This document shows, in pieces, positions 1 through 9,027 of a DNA stretch of 64,000 bases. Under the pieces are notes generated by a model, which did no database searches, was not told the origin of the DNA, and was given only the letters and a program-made list of their open reading frames with translations. This DNA is from JAGVPT01 sp963827085 (GTDB lineage: Bacteria; Bacteroidota; Ignavibacteria; UBA10030; UBA8401): assembly GCA_963827085.1 (NCBI GenBank), contig CAWGZY010000002.1, positions 620,001 to 684,000 on the forward strand, in the 5' to 3' direction. Both the position numbers and the translations under genes were made by a program. Every line of letters begins with the position of its first letter. Within the stretch, counting starts at the first letter, position 1.

Positions 1-1274
1 TTGTCCTTCTCTGGTTCGCGACTTGGAAAAACGGCAGCAATCATTATATGCCCGAATGGATGAAGCGTGATGCCGTGAAGTATCCCAACATTACCGGCCG
101 GAACGGACACCCTGTTGATTCGCCTTCGCCGCATACGCAGGCCGCGATGGAAACCGATGCGAAGGCGTTTGCAGCGGTGATGGGATATTTGAAGGAGGCC
201 GACCCGCAGCATACGGTTCTGATGGTTCAGGTGGAAAATGAATCCGGATCATGGAACAGTGTGCGGGATTACTCCGCAGCTGCCCAGAAACTATTTGAGG
301 GCAACGTGCCGGCGGAACTTCTCAGGCCCGAGATCCTCAAGCAGTTGAATAAACCTATAAACTCCAGAGGAACCTGGCAGGAGGTATTCGGGAACGATGC
401 GGATGAATATTTTCATGCCTGGTCAGTTGCCCGGTACGTCGGGTATGTTGCTGCGGCAGGCAAAGCGGTGAATCCATTGCCCTTGTACGTCAATGCGGCG
501 CTGCGCGATCCGCTCACCAATCCTCCTGCATCGACCTATGAAAGCGGCGGTCCGACCGATAATGTGATCCCGATTTGGAAAGCAGCCGCACCGGCAATCG
601 ACTTGTTGGCTCCGGACATCTATCTGGCGGACAGCAAGCAAGGATTGAAGGTGATAGAGTTATACGATCGTCCCGATAATCCACTATTCGTGCCGGAGAC
701 AGGATCGAGCGGCGAATATGCACGATACCTGTATGCAGTGCTCGCGCGCGGCGGAATAGGATTTTCTCCTTTTGGCATAGATAACAACGGGCGGGGCGAA
801 GGAGACGCAGAAACAACGGCTCGCCTTGCGCCAATTGCACAGGAATACGCCATGGCCGGTCCCATGATGAGGGAACTGGCGAAATGGAGCTTTGATGGAA
901 AAATCAAGGCAGTTGTGGAGCGTGAGGATCACGCCGAACAAACGATTGACCTCGGTATGTGGCAAGCCGTAGTGACATTCAGTGCAACGGGAGGACGCAC
1001 GGTGCAAGCCAATGCCAAACCGACCGGTAAAGCGATGGTGGTGCAGCTGGGTGAGAGCGAATTTATTCTGATCGGTGATCTGTGCCGCTTCACCTTTCGC
1101 CCTCTTGGCGCCGACGCCGGCAAGGCCTGGCAATATCTGAAAGTCGAAGAAGGAGAGTATGAAAATGGTGCGTTCAAGCTCTTGCGTATCCGCAACGGTG
1201 ATGAGACAGATTGGGGTGGACCGAGTTTTGGCGCCATGCCGTCCGTATTGCATGTAACGCTCATTCTACGGTGA
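1..1274 (+). CDS. GH35/DUF5597-like beta-galactosidase, 5'-truncated by the window
   Basis: The reading frame is open from base 3, so the gene begins before the window; the methionine at 48 is internal. The protein resembles clan GH-A beta-galactosidases of the GH35 type with a DUF5597-like C-terminal region. Counted from Met48, an Asn-Glu pair (VENES, E65) fits the acid/base and VPETG (E217) fits the nucleophile at the end of a barrel strand. The last ~150 residues look like a beta-sandwich accessory domain. It would cleave terminal beta-linked galactose or a related sugar; the export signal would lie upstream. It precedes a convergent GH2 gene and belongs to a six-gene glycosidase locus. 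The 236 bases after it show nothing I recognise. Confidence 0.75.
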   Translation, partial: VLLWFATWKNGSNHYMPEWMKRDAVKYPNITGRNGHPVDSPSPHTQAAMETDAKAFAAVMGYLKEADPQHTVLMVQVENESGSWNSVRDYSAAAQKLFEGNVPAELLRPEILKQLNKPINSRGTWQEVFGNDADEYFHAWSVARYVGYVAAAGKAVNPLPLYVNAALRDPLTNPPASTYESGGPTDNVIPIWKAAAPAIDLLAPDIYLADSKQGLKVIELYDRPDNPLFVPETGSSGEYARYLYAVLARGGIGFSPFGIDNNGRGEGDAETTARLAPIAQEYAMAGPMMRELAKWSFDGKIKAVVEREDHAEQTIDLGMWQAVVTFSATGGRTVQANAKPTGKAMVVQLGESEFILIGDLCRFTFRPLGADAGKAWQYLKVEEGEYENGAFKLLRIRNGDETDWGGPSFGAMPSVLHVTLILR

Positions 1275-1510
1275 ATAAGCATTCCTATCTTGATTTTTCA
1301 ATGCTCATATTATTAGCGTACATGCGATTAGATGAAAGAGGATCTCAGCTGCCGGTTGAGGATTCCTATCAATTTCTCGCGGCAAAATAATCAAACGCCG
1401 GAAGTCGATATGAATAAAATAATTCGTATCCGGCCGGAGGGGTGTACGGTAAAACATTCCACCCGCTATTCTTGCCGCTTGAATATTTGTCCTCCAATAG
1501 TTGACGATAG

Positions 1511-3949
1511 CTATTCCGTCACAATGTTTATTTCGGCACTTTGCAAATTAGGAGATGTGACATGTATTCCGATTTTGCCGGTTTTATTTGATGAACGAAC
1601 TGTTGCAAGCATTTTGCCCTGAAACGCCTTGCGAACATTTGTCTTAAATAAGCCCGGGTAGCCTGTATCGCCGTTGTCAAGTCCCGCTAATTTTCCTTCG
1701 CCGGAGATATTTACAGTGATTTCGTTTTCGGCATCAAAGACATCGTTTCCATCTTTATCCAAGATCGAAATTTCGACAAGGCCAAGATCTTCACCGTTCG
1801 CTTCGAGCTTCGTCTTCAGTGGTTTTGCCGATATTTGAAATGCATCGCCGGCAGTTTTTAGAACGTGTTCGGCAGCTTTCTTATTCTTTCGATAACCGAC
1901 GGCTTTTATGGTACCGGGTTGAAATTGAATTTTCCAGAGTGATTTATAAAGATTCATGTCGACGCTCTTTTTGCCGAGCGATTTTCCGTTGAGCAGTAAT
2001 TCCACCTCGTCGCAATTTGTATATACGTATACTGAAAGCGTGTCTTTCGTTTCCCAATTCCATTTGGAAAGAGCCGCTGAACGACGATACCAAGGCAGAT
2101 CCTTCTTGTCTGCAGTGTCAATGGCTATATGAACGGTTGGTTCATCGCTATAACAGCTTTTCCGCAGATAGTATTCGCTCTTTTCATTTCCGGAAAGATC
2201 AAGCCATCCGGCACCGGCTGCGCGCAGAGGATATCGTGCTTCACCGAGATAATCGACGCCGGTCCAGGGGAACTCACCAATCACATAATCCAAATCTCTT
2301 ACGCCAATCCAGTACCAAATTTGGTTGCTTGTTTCACTTCCCACAAATAATTTATTCGGCCATACATCTTTTTCTGGTGCATAAGTTTTTTCTTTATTCT
2401 TCCGGTCAATATAATTGAACCCGCCGATGTCCAACACATCTAAAAAACCATTTTCAGGATGCCAATACGCTTGATCACAGGCGGATGTTACCGGCCTGGT
2501 CGGATCTTCCTGATGACAGACTTCGACGAGCTTCTTTGCAAGCTGCGCACCGTCGGGGCTCAATTGGTTCGGAATCTCGTTTCCAATGGAATACAGAACA
2601 ACCGACGGATGATTGCGATCCCGATGGATCATCGCTTTGAGATCGGTTTCCCACCACTGGTCGAAATATAAATGATAACCGTTCATAGATTTCCCGGTGG
2701 TATTTTCAGTAAAATTCCATTCCCATCCACGCGTCCACTCGTCAAACGCTTCATCCATAATAAAAAAACCGAGTGAATCGCACAGGTCATAAAATTTCGG
2801 ATTGAACGGGTGATGACTCGGACGGATTGCATTGCATCCCATCTTTTTCAGTTTGAGCAGCCTGTAACGCCATATCTCCATTGGCGCAGCAGAACCGAAG
2901 GAAGCCCCGTCTTCATGAACGCATGCCCCTTTTAATTTTGTCGGAACCCCATTGACAAACATTCCTTTATTTAGAATAAACTCGAGTTTTCTCAAGCCGA
3001 ATGAAGTTACTTGATCGTCGATAATTCTTCCATCGCATTCTAATTGGCTTTTAAGGTAATACAAAACCGGAGAATGAGGAGACCACCGGTTTGGATTATT
3101 GATGGAAAGTTTGTGTGTCGCTTTAAAATCGGGATTAAAGTTCGTATAATTATTTTGAGATTCCGTTCTTGAAATCTCGGTTCCATCTTTATCATAAACT
3201 ATAGAACGAATTGTAATCGCTTTTGTGACCGGTTTTGATTTCCAAACATCCTTCTGCCACTCCTCCTTATCTTCAGAAGAATAGAAACTCACCAGAAAAT
3301 CATAGTCAACGTTTACAGAAGCTTTGTCTTCCTCTACAACGGGCGTGGTTATGGAAATGCCCTTATAATTATGGAAATGAACAAAGTTGGTTATAATGAG
3401 ATAAACATTGCGGTAAATGCCCGAACCGCTGTACCACCTTGTTGAATTGGCTTGCGAATTATCTACGCGAACTGCTATAACGTTTTTTTTCTTCTCTCCG
3501 AATTTTAGGAAATCGGTCATATCGTATTGAAATGTTGAATAGCCGTATGGATATCTCCCCAGGAAATGATTATTTATCCATACTTCACTATTCATGTAAA
3601 CGCCGTCAAAATTGATGACGACTTCTTTCCCCTTTAACGAATCGGAAAGCGTAAATGTCTTTCTGTACCATCCGATTCCGACAGGAAAGAAACCGTTCGA
3701 CTCGCCGCCGGCCATATCGAACGCGCCTTCGATGCTCCAATCGTGTGGAAGATTCAATTGCCGCCATGCGCTGTCGTCATAACTGGAATCCCTGAACTCC
3801 GGTTTATCTCCGAGTATAAATCTCCAGTCGTTATTGAATTTTATTTTATGTCTGACTGATGTCTGGAGCTGATTTGATTGTGCAGATGATATAGTCGTTA
3901 GAATGAAGAAGAGACTTACAAACACGCGAATCCTGAATAATGTTCTCAT
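1511..3949 (-). CDS. Secreted glycoside hydrolase family 2 (beta-galactosidase-like)
   Basis: An 812-residue exported GH2 enzyme. Residues 1-23 are a signal peptide ending SSAQ. A jelly-roll sugar-binding domain (about 40-190), an Ig-like domain (195-320) and a TIM barrel (325-600) follow. The acid/base Glu is E458 in the SIGNE motif and the nucleophile is E539 in VGSET; HEDGASFG and the RPSHHP strand are typical of the family. The C-terminus has Ig-like modules, including a DUF4982-like/invasin-like fold around 705-780. Length and architecture match Bacteroidota beta-galactosidases; specificity among beta-galactoside, beta-mannoside and beta-glucuronide is not resolved, though the galactosidase-rich neighbours favour galactose. 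Confidence 0.85.
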   Translation of the reverse strand: MRTLFRIRVFVSLFFILTTISSAQSNQLQTSVRHKIKFNNDWRFILGDKPEFRDSSYDDSAWRQLNLPHDWSIEGAFDMAGGESNGFFPVGIGWYRKTFTLSDSLKGKEVVINFDGVYMNSEVWINNHFLGRYPYGYSTFQYDMTDFLKFGEKKKNVIAVRVDNSQANSTRWYSGSGIYRNVYLIITNFVHFHNYKGISITTPVVEEDKASVNVDYDFLVSFYSSEDKEEWQKDVWKSKPVTKAITIRSIVYDKDGTEISRTESQNNYTNFNPDFKATHKLSINNPNRWSPHSPVLYYLKSQLECDGRIIDDQVTSFGLRKLEFILNKGMFVNGVPTKLKGACVHEDGASFGSAAPMEIWRYRLLKLKKMGCNAIRPSHHPFNPKFYDLCDSLGFFIMDEAFDEWTRGWEWNFTENTTGKSMNGYHLYFDQWWETDLKAMIHRDRNHPSVVLYSIGNEIPNQLSPDGAQLAKKLVEVCHQEDPTRPVTSACDQAYWHPENGFLDVLDIGGFNYIDRKNKEKTYAPEKDVWPNKLFVGSETSNQIWYWIGVRDLDYVIGEFPWTGVDYLGEARYPLRAAGAGWLDLSGNEKSEYYLRKSCYSDEPTVHIAIDTADKKDLPWYRRSAALSKWNWETKDTLSVYVYTNCDEVELLLNGKSLGKKSVDMNLYKSLWKIQFQPGTIKAVGYRKNKKAAEHVLKTAGDAFQISAKPLKTKLEANGEDLGLVEISILDKDGNDVFDAENEITVNISGEGKLAGLDNGDTGYPGLFKTNVRKAFQGKMLATVRSSNKTGKIGIHVTSPNLQSAEINIVTE

Positions 3950-4091
3950 GGATTTAATTCCTTATCATGAAACGACTCTTTACACAACAAAATGCCGGAT
4001 CGTTTTTTTCAAAAATAGGCTGCCCGTAATGCAAGCATCGGGGAAAAAGCAATCGATCCAATTAACAAAAAAATTATACAAATGGCTATAA

Positions 4092-4118
4092 ACGGCTTCA
4101 CAATAATAGAGAAGCCGT
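4092..4118 (-). terminator. Stem-loop after the 4165-6495 gene
   Basis: Perfect 8-bp stem ACGGCTTC/GAAGCCGT with an 11-nt loop, 47 bp past the stop codon of the minus-strand glycosidase. The U-tract is weak (TTTAT), so efficiency is uncertain. Confidence 0.5.
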
Positions 4119-4164
4119 AAAAAGGAAGACATACTCTTTCCAATGGACATCGTTCATCATTATC

Positions 4165-6495
4165 TCAGAAGAAGACTTTCCATTCTACATCCTTCCCTGT
4201 TGAAGACTTGCAATCCACTGTGAGAAGGTGACCATCCATATTTAGTTCAGCCGTGAGGCCGTCGGATAACTCCGCGCGCTTCACGCTGAAACCATCCGGG
4301 ACGTAGATGCGCAGCTGGTACGGATCTCCCGCAACTGCGCGAGAAATTCCTCGCAGCATCCGCTGCTGCTTATCGTAAGCGAGGTCTTTGATGTCAAACG
4401 CCATCTGCCGGATATGCCTGCTGGTGGAAATCAGCACCGGCCGATCTTGTTTCTCGACAATGCTGTAGACATCGCAATCGTACGGGTTCAGCGGACGGGT
4501 TACAAAAGTTCCTTTGAACGTTCCGATCAGTTTCTTCGTCCAGAACTCATAGACAATGTACTCTTTTGCAGAATCCAGGCGGAGATCCTTTGCTGCATCC
4601 AACTGAGTGGTGAACTTGTAATTTTCCTGACCGGATTTCTTAGTATAATTGAAAACTGCCAGGATCGACCATTTTCCAAACGGCCGTTCGATGGGCATGT
4701 TCCAGACCTGGGCCGGCCTGCGAACAAATAAGTCGACGGGATAAGCAACATCCATGGTCGGCGGGCTGATGCGTTTCAGAAGTTCGATCCGATCGGCCGG
4801 ATACGGTACGTTGAACGCTTCTGAAACAAAAAGCGTGTTGCCGGCAATTGCATGGAAATTTGCATCAACTTTTCCTTGGCTATAGTTGAAGTCTTGTTTA
4901 TCCGGTGCTTTATATTTATAGATATGAAAACCGTCGCCGTCGTTCCAAAACACACGGCCGTTGTAAAAAAAGCGGTTGGCCGAGCCTAACACGGTTTCCG
5001 TAAACAACCCGGTGAATTCTTTCCCCTCCAGCGAAGACCCCGGTTCCTCATAGCCCTGGTCAGCATCCTCCGAAACGCGCAGGATGTCGACAATTCCGTA
5101 CGAGTGATCGACAGGCTGCATATTCGAGCGAATGACCATGCGGGGCGCCTTCTCGTCGATCGCCTCACGCCACGGAATTCCCGCCGCACGATAGGTTTCC
5201 AACGCACTCATAAAGGGATCGAACTGTCCGGGCCACACATCCCACCAATCAGCAAAGTCCATCTCGGCTCGACCTGTATTTTTTTCCTGACCGGTCACCC
5301 ACTTGAGAATACGCTCGCGCTCCAGTTTAACCGTTAGAGGGTTAGAAAAATCGATTACTCTTTCGCCATCATACTTGACGGTGTGGATCGGAAGGAAGCA
5401 TTCGGTCGGAAAATTAACTCGAGACGGCCGCCCCTGCGTGCTTCCACCCATGCCGTATATTCCAAATCCTCCCTGCGGGCCGGGCCCTCCAAGTCCCCAG
5501 TAGAAATCCACCAGGCCGTTTTCTTCGAAGAACTTCTTTGCATCGGCGTTGCTGCCGCCGGACATCCATCCATGGAAACGGCTGTAATCGTTTGCGACCC
5601 ATTCCCGGTCGTTGAGATCGATCGGTCGCCGCTGTTTCAAACGCACGTCATGGGCGATCGCGATCAGGTCGGCCTGGTGTTCCATCGCCCGGAGCGCATC
5701 GGTATTAAAACAGATCAGCAGCTTTTCTCCGGGAAAACTTTTCCCCGGAGGCACGGTCACTTTGTAGCTGCAGTATCCCCGAATCTGCATCCGGTCGGGA
5801 ATATTTCCCTTCCAGCCCGACCTTACTTCGAAACGCGACAATCCCTTCAGTGCCGTTACATGTCCCATCAATACGCAGTTCCCCGTCTCCGAATTTCTGA
5901 CTACATGATTCACCGCGTATGTTTTAGGAGTGATCAGATTGATCACGGACCAAAGTTCGTAGAGATCGCGATTGCGGGATTGTGTTCCCAGTGTGATCCA
6001 CATGTCAACTGTTCCCCCAAGGCGCGCATCTGCCGAAACGAAATAGTCCATGTCGCCAACGTCAACCGGCTTGCCTGTGTTGTTAGAGCGGTCCAAGCTG
6101 ACAAGGATGTCGTTTCCGGTTTTACTGACCGAGATATGGTAGTCGAAATCGAGTTGTCCAGGCTTTGCACCATGCAGCGTCACAGTAACAAACGAACCGA
6201 AGTTACTCGAGTCGCTGCTGTCAACAGAACCGGCCACCGTCCAGCCTGAAGGGTCGTCGCCTGGTAGAAAGTATACGTCATTCAGCTGCATCTCAGTCCC
6301 TTTGACTTTCGCAGACCAGCGACAGGCGGTCGGATCAACAGAAACCAGAAGATTTTTGGTTTCAACCTTTAACGGAGTTTGCGCCATCTGACCAAGCGCC
6401 TGGCCGTAATTCAGTATGATGGCGAGGAATAGAATGACCACGGCTATTCTCTTTGTCATTGTTTCCGATTCTTCATTAGGCACATAATAATACAT
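4165..6495 (-). CDS. Exported GH-D-clan-like (GH36/GH27-type) glycosidase
   Basis: I start this at the ATG at 6495, which has AAAGGA 7 nt upstream; the ATG at 6459 gives a tidier signal peptide (MTKRIAVVILFLAIILNYG) and is the alternative. Most of the ~776 residues form an N-terminal beta-sandwich followed by a barrel. Two acidic motifs resemble clan GH-D: MDFADWW (about 5245-5270) and RVSEDAD (about 5055-5085). The C-terminal phrase KWSILAVFNY is typical of alpha-galactosidase/raffinose-synthase-like proteins. Family assignment is tentative; GH31-like or an unclassified family is possible. Most likely it releases alpha-galactose or a similar sugar outside the cytoplasm. Confidence 0.6.
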   Translation of the reverse strand: MYYYVPNEESETMTKRIAVVILFLAIILNYGQALGQMAQTPLKVETKNLLVSVDPTACRWSAKVKGTEMQLNDVYFLPGDDPSGWTVAGSVDSSDSSNFGSFVTVTLHGAKPGQLDFDYHISVSKTGNDILVSLDRSNNTGKPVDVGDMDYFVSADARLGGTVDMWITLGTQSRNRDLYELWSVINLITPKTYAVNHVVRNSETGNCVLMGHVTALKGLSRFEVRSGWKGNIPDRMQIRGYCSYKVTVPPGKSFPGEKLLICFNTDALRAMEHQADLIAIAHDVRLKQRRPIDLNDREWVANDYSRFHGWMSGGSNADAKKFFEENGLVDFYWGLGGPGPQGGFGIYGMGGSTQGRPSRVNFPTECFLPIHTVKYDGERVIDFSNPLTVKLERERILKWVTGQEKNTGRAEMDFADWWDVWPGQFDPFMSALETYRAAGIPWREAIDEKAPRMVIRSNMQPVDHSYGIVDILRVSEDADQGYEEPGSSLEGKEFTGLFTETVLGSANRFFYNGRVFWNDGDGFHIYKYKAPDKQDFNYSQGKVDANFHAIAGNTLFVSEAFNVPYPADRIELLKRISPPTMDVAYPVDLFVRRPAQVWNMPIERPFGKWSILAVFNYTKKSGQENYKFTTQLDAAKDLRLDSAKEYIVYEFWTKKLIGTFKGTFVTRPLNPYDCDVYSIVEKQDRPVLISTSRHIRQMAFDIKDLAYDKQQRMLRGISRAVAGDPYQLRIYVPDGFSVKRAELSDGLTAELNMDGHLLTVDCKSSTGKDVEWKVFF

Positions 6496-6585
6496 GGATT
6501 TTTCCTTTCGAAGGTTACATTTTTCCATCACGGGACACGACCACAAATCCTGCTTTTGCATCTCTTGGTCACGAAGGATATAATT

Positions 6586-6680
6586 GAGACATCTGAAAAA
6601 TTGCCTCTCGCCAAGCCGCTGGCGAAGCCATCCCCTTGGGATTTGCGCGAGACGTATTTTTGGAATTATTCAGAAGTCTC
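6586..6680. mobile_element. MITE-like palindromic element, solo copy A (95 bp)
   Basis: The ends are GAGACATCTGAA and TTCAGAAGTCTC, imperfect terminal inverted repeats matching at 17 of the outer 20 positions. It is flanked by a 5-bp direct repeat TAATT (6581-6585 and 6681-6685), as expected for a target duplication. Inside are nested hairpins: CGCCA/TGGCG, ATCCC/GGGAT, and an enclosing TCTCGC/GCGAGA. No coding capacity. A second, longer copy at 61805-63171 is split by an IS110 element. The 366-bp gap between the divergent glycosidase genes (6496-6861) holds this element and otherwise only AT-rich promoter-like DNA. Confidence 0.85.
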
Positions 6681-6861
6681 TAATTGTGACTTTTATATAT
6701 ATTTAATAATCAATACATTACACCGGTTTCAACATGCTGCATCATCCGATGTACAAATTCCATGAACAAAATTACGCGATGCTGCAAACACAAAAGAGAG
6801 CCTTATAATAAATTAACTGTTACTTCACGTTACTGTGCAGGAAATTAAACCGCAGGTCAAT

Positions 6862-8898
6862 ATGACAAATTCAAAAAACAAATTCCATGCAAAACCGATT
6901 CTCGTTACAAAGAGAAATATACTCGCCGGACTAACAGTTGTGTTACTGCTGGGCACGTCGATACTCGCTGCGCAAAAGAAAAATGATTTCGAAGTATTAT
7001 CCCCGGATGCCGCCATCAGCGTAAAGATCGATGCGGGTGCGAAACTTGAATGGTCGGTGGAGGCGAACGGTGAACAGATTATTGCGCCGTCGGCAATATC
7101 CTTGTCGCTAGAAGATGGCGACGTGCTCGGCGATAATGCAAGGGTTGCATCATCCAGCACGGAAAAGGTCAACACCATCATCACCCCGGTCAACTACATA
7201 AAGGCAAGCATTCTGGACAACTGTAACCAGCTCACAATCAATTGTAAAAATGGTTTCGGTGTAATCTTCAGAGTATACAACGATGCGGTCGCGTACCGAT
7301 TCTTCACAAAGAAAAAAGGTGAGATCATCATAAAGAATGAAGAAGCCAACTTCAATTTCACCGAGGATCATAAGGCTTTTCTTCCCTATATGTGGGATTA
7401 CCGTGGAGGAAAAATTTTCAACTCTTCTTTTGAAGCGTTGTACAGAGAGATCAATATTTCTCAATTCTTAAGTGATTCATTGGCGTTCCTTCCGGTATTG
7501 GTCGACGTCGGCAATAATAAAAAAGTCGTCATTCTGGAAGCGGACCTTGAAGATTATCCGGGTATGTACCTGAATATTAATCAGACCCGCAAAGGATTAA
7601 TGGGGGTCTATGCGCCATATCCATTAGAGGCGGAGCTGGGCGGATTCGGCGGCATCAATTACATCCCAATAAAAAGAGCCGACTACATTGCTAAAACAAG
7701 CGGCACTCGTAATTTTCCATGGCGCGTGGTTGCCATCAGCAAGAGCGACAAAGAATTGTTGAGCAACGACATCGTGCAAAAGCTGGCATCGCCCCCGAGA
7801 ATTGCCGACGTCTCGTGGATCAAGCCGGGCCAGGTCGCCTGGGATTGGTGGAACAATTGGAATATTTCGCACGTCGATTTCAAAGCCGGCATCAACACGC
7901 CGACATATAAGTATTACATAGATTTTGCCGCAGCCAATAAAATACCGTACATCATTATGGATGGCGGCTGGTCTGAGGGGCTGAACCTGACAAAAGTAGT
8001 CCCTGCAATAAACCTTCAAGAGATCATAGAATATGGTAAACAGAAGGGTGTGGACGTTATTCTCTGGGCTTCATGGTACGCAGTGACGCAGCAGAAAGAT
8101 ACGGTTTTTCCTCTCTATTCTAAAATGGGCGTGAAAGGTTTCAAAATTGATTTTGTCGATCGCGACGATCAGGTGGCGGTAGTTTCTCTTTATGAAATTG
8201 CCGAAAAGGCGGCAGAGTATCATTTGCTCGTCGATTACCATGGAGTGTTCAAGCCAACCGGTCTGCAGAGAACGTATCCCAACGTCATCGGGTTTGAAGG
8301 TGTGAAGGGATTGGAGAACTATAAATGGGCCGTCGAAGATCAGCCGCGGTACGTCACCAGCATCCCGTATATCCGCATGCTCGCCGGACCGATGGATTAC
8401 ACTCCCGGCGCTATGCGTAATGCCGTGAAGGCGAACTTCAGGCCGATCAATGATAACCCGATGAGCCAGGGAACCCGCTGTGCACAGCTGGCAATGTATG
8501 TAATCTTTAACGCCCCTCTTCAAATGCTTTCGGATAATCCGACGACATACATGAAAGAGCAGGAATGCACGGATTTTATCACAAGAGTCCCGACGACTTT
8601 TGACGAAACGGTACCGCTGGATGGAAAAGTAGGAGAGTACGTTGCGGTCGCCCGCAGGAAGGGAGAGACCTGGTATGTGGGAGCGATCAGTAATTGGAAT
8701 GCGCGAAGTATTACTCTTGACTTTTCATTCCTTGGCGCAGGAATGTATCAAGCGACAGTGTTTAAAGACGGCGTCAACGCAGACCGGGACGCCACCGATT
8801 ACAAAAAGGAAACCATAAAAGTAACGTCGGGGGAAAAATTAAATATTCAACTTTCACCGGGCGGAGGCTGGGCTGCCCGAATAGAAAAAATAAAATAA
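6862..8898 (+). CDS. GH97 retaining glycosidase (alpha-galactosidase-type)
   Basis: A 678-residue member of GH97. I use the ATG at 6862 (AGGT just upstream) rather than an earlier GTG at 6835. An N-terminal hydrophobic segment near residues 18-38 is a signal peptide or membrane anchor. A beta-sandwich spans about 45-290, a TIM barrel 300-560, and a C-terminal beta domain the rest. Family motifs include AWDWWNNWN, IIMDGGWS, ILWASWY and KGFKIDF. The Asp in KIDF (about D430) sits where retaining GH97 enzymes have their nucleophile; inverting SusB-type enzymes lack it, so a retaining alpha-galactosidase-like activity is expected. It is followed by a GH27 alpha-galactosidase. Confidence 0.87.
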   Translation: MTNSKNKFHAKPILVTKRNILAGLTVVLLLGTSILAAQKKNDFEVLSPDAAISVKIDAGAKLEWSVEANGEQIIAPSAISLSLEDGDVLGDNARVASSSTEKVNTIITPVNYIKASILDNCNQLTINCKNGFGVIFRVYNDAVAYRFFTKKKGEIIIKNEEANFNFTEDHKAFLPYMWDYRGGKIFNSSFEALYREINISQFLSDSLAFLPVLVDVGNNKKVVILEADLEDYPGMYLNINQTRKGLMGVYAPYPLEAELGGFGGINYIPIKRADYIAKTSGTRNFPWRVVAISKSDKELLSNDIVQKLASPPRIADVSWIKPGQVAWDWWNNWNISHVDFKAGINTPTYKYYIDFAAANKIPYIIMDGGWSEGLNLTKVVPAINLQEIIEYGKQKGVDVILWASWYAVTQQKDTVFPLYSKMGVKGFKIDFVDRDDQVAVVSLYEIAEKAAEYHLLVDYHGVFKPTGLQRTYPNVIGFEGVKGLENYKWAVEDQPRYVTSIPYIRMLAGPMDYTPGAMRNAVKANFRPINDNPMSQGTRCAQLAMYVIFNAPLQMLSDNPTTYMKEQECTDFITRVPTTFDETVPLDGKVGEYVAVARRKGETWYVGAISNWNARSITLDFSFLGAGMYQATVFKDGVNADRDATDYKKETIKVTSGEKLNIQLSPGGGWAARIEKIK

Positions 8899-8927
8899 TT
8901 GGGCATCAGAAAACTCGGATTTGAATT

Positions 8928-9003
8928 GTCATTCTGACCCCGCCGCTTTTGCCAAAGAGATCGCTTCGCGAACTCCATGAATAGCGGGCGAAGGATCTGA
9001 TCG
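8928..9003. repeat. REP-like intergenic sequence
   Basis: Starts GTCATTCTGA, contains short inverted CCCGC/GCGGG arms and ends GCGAAGGATCTGA. This resembles the imperfect palindromic intergenic repeats of the GTCATTCTGA...GAAGAATCT type seen in many environmental genomes. Only one copy was noticed here, so repeat status is inferred. Confidence 0.35.
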
Positions 9004-9027
9004 TCTAATTTGAAAAGAGGACATCCA

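Noticed and set aside
1332..1622. Plus-strand open frame after the GH35-like gene
   Set aside because: No recognisable domain, overlaps the 3' end of the GH2 gene, and composition is non-coding-like.
5383..6249. Long plus-strand open frame opposite the GH-D-like gene
   Set aside because: Antisense shadow of a well-supported minus-strand protein; no family similarity or ribosome site.
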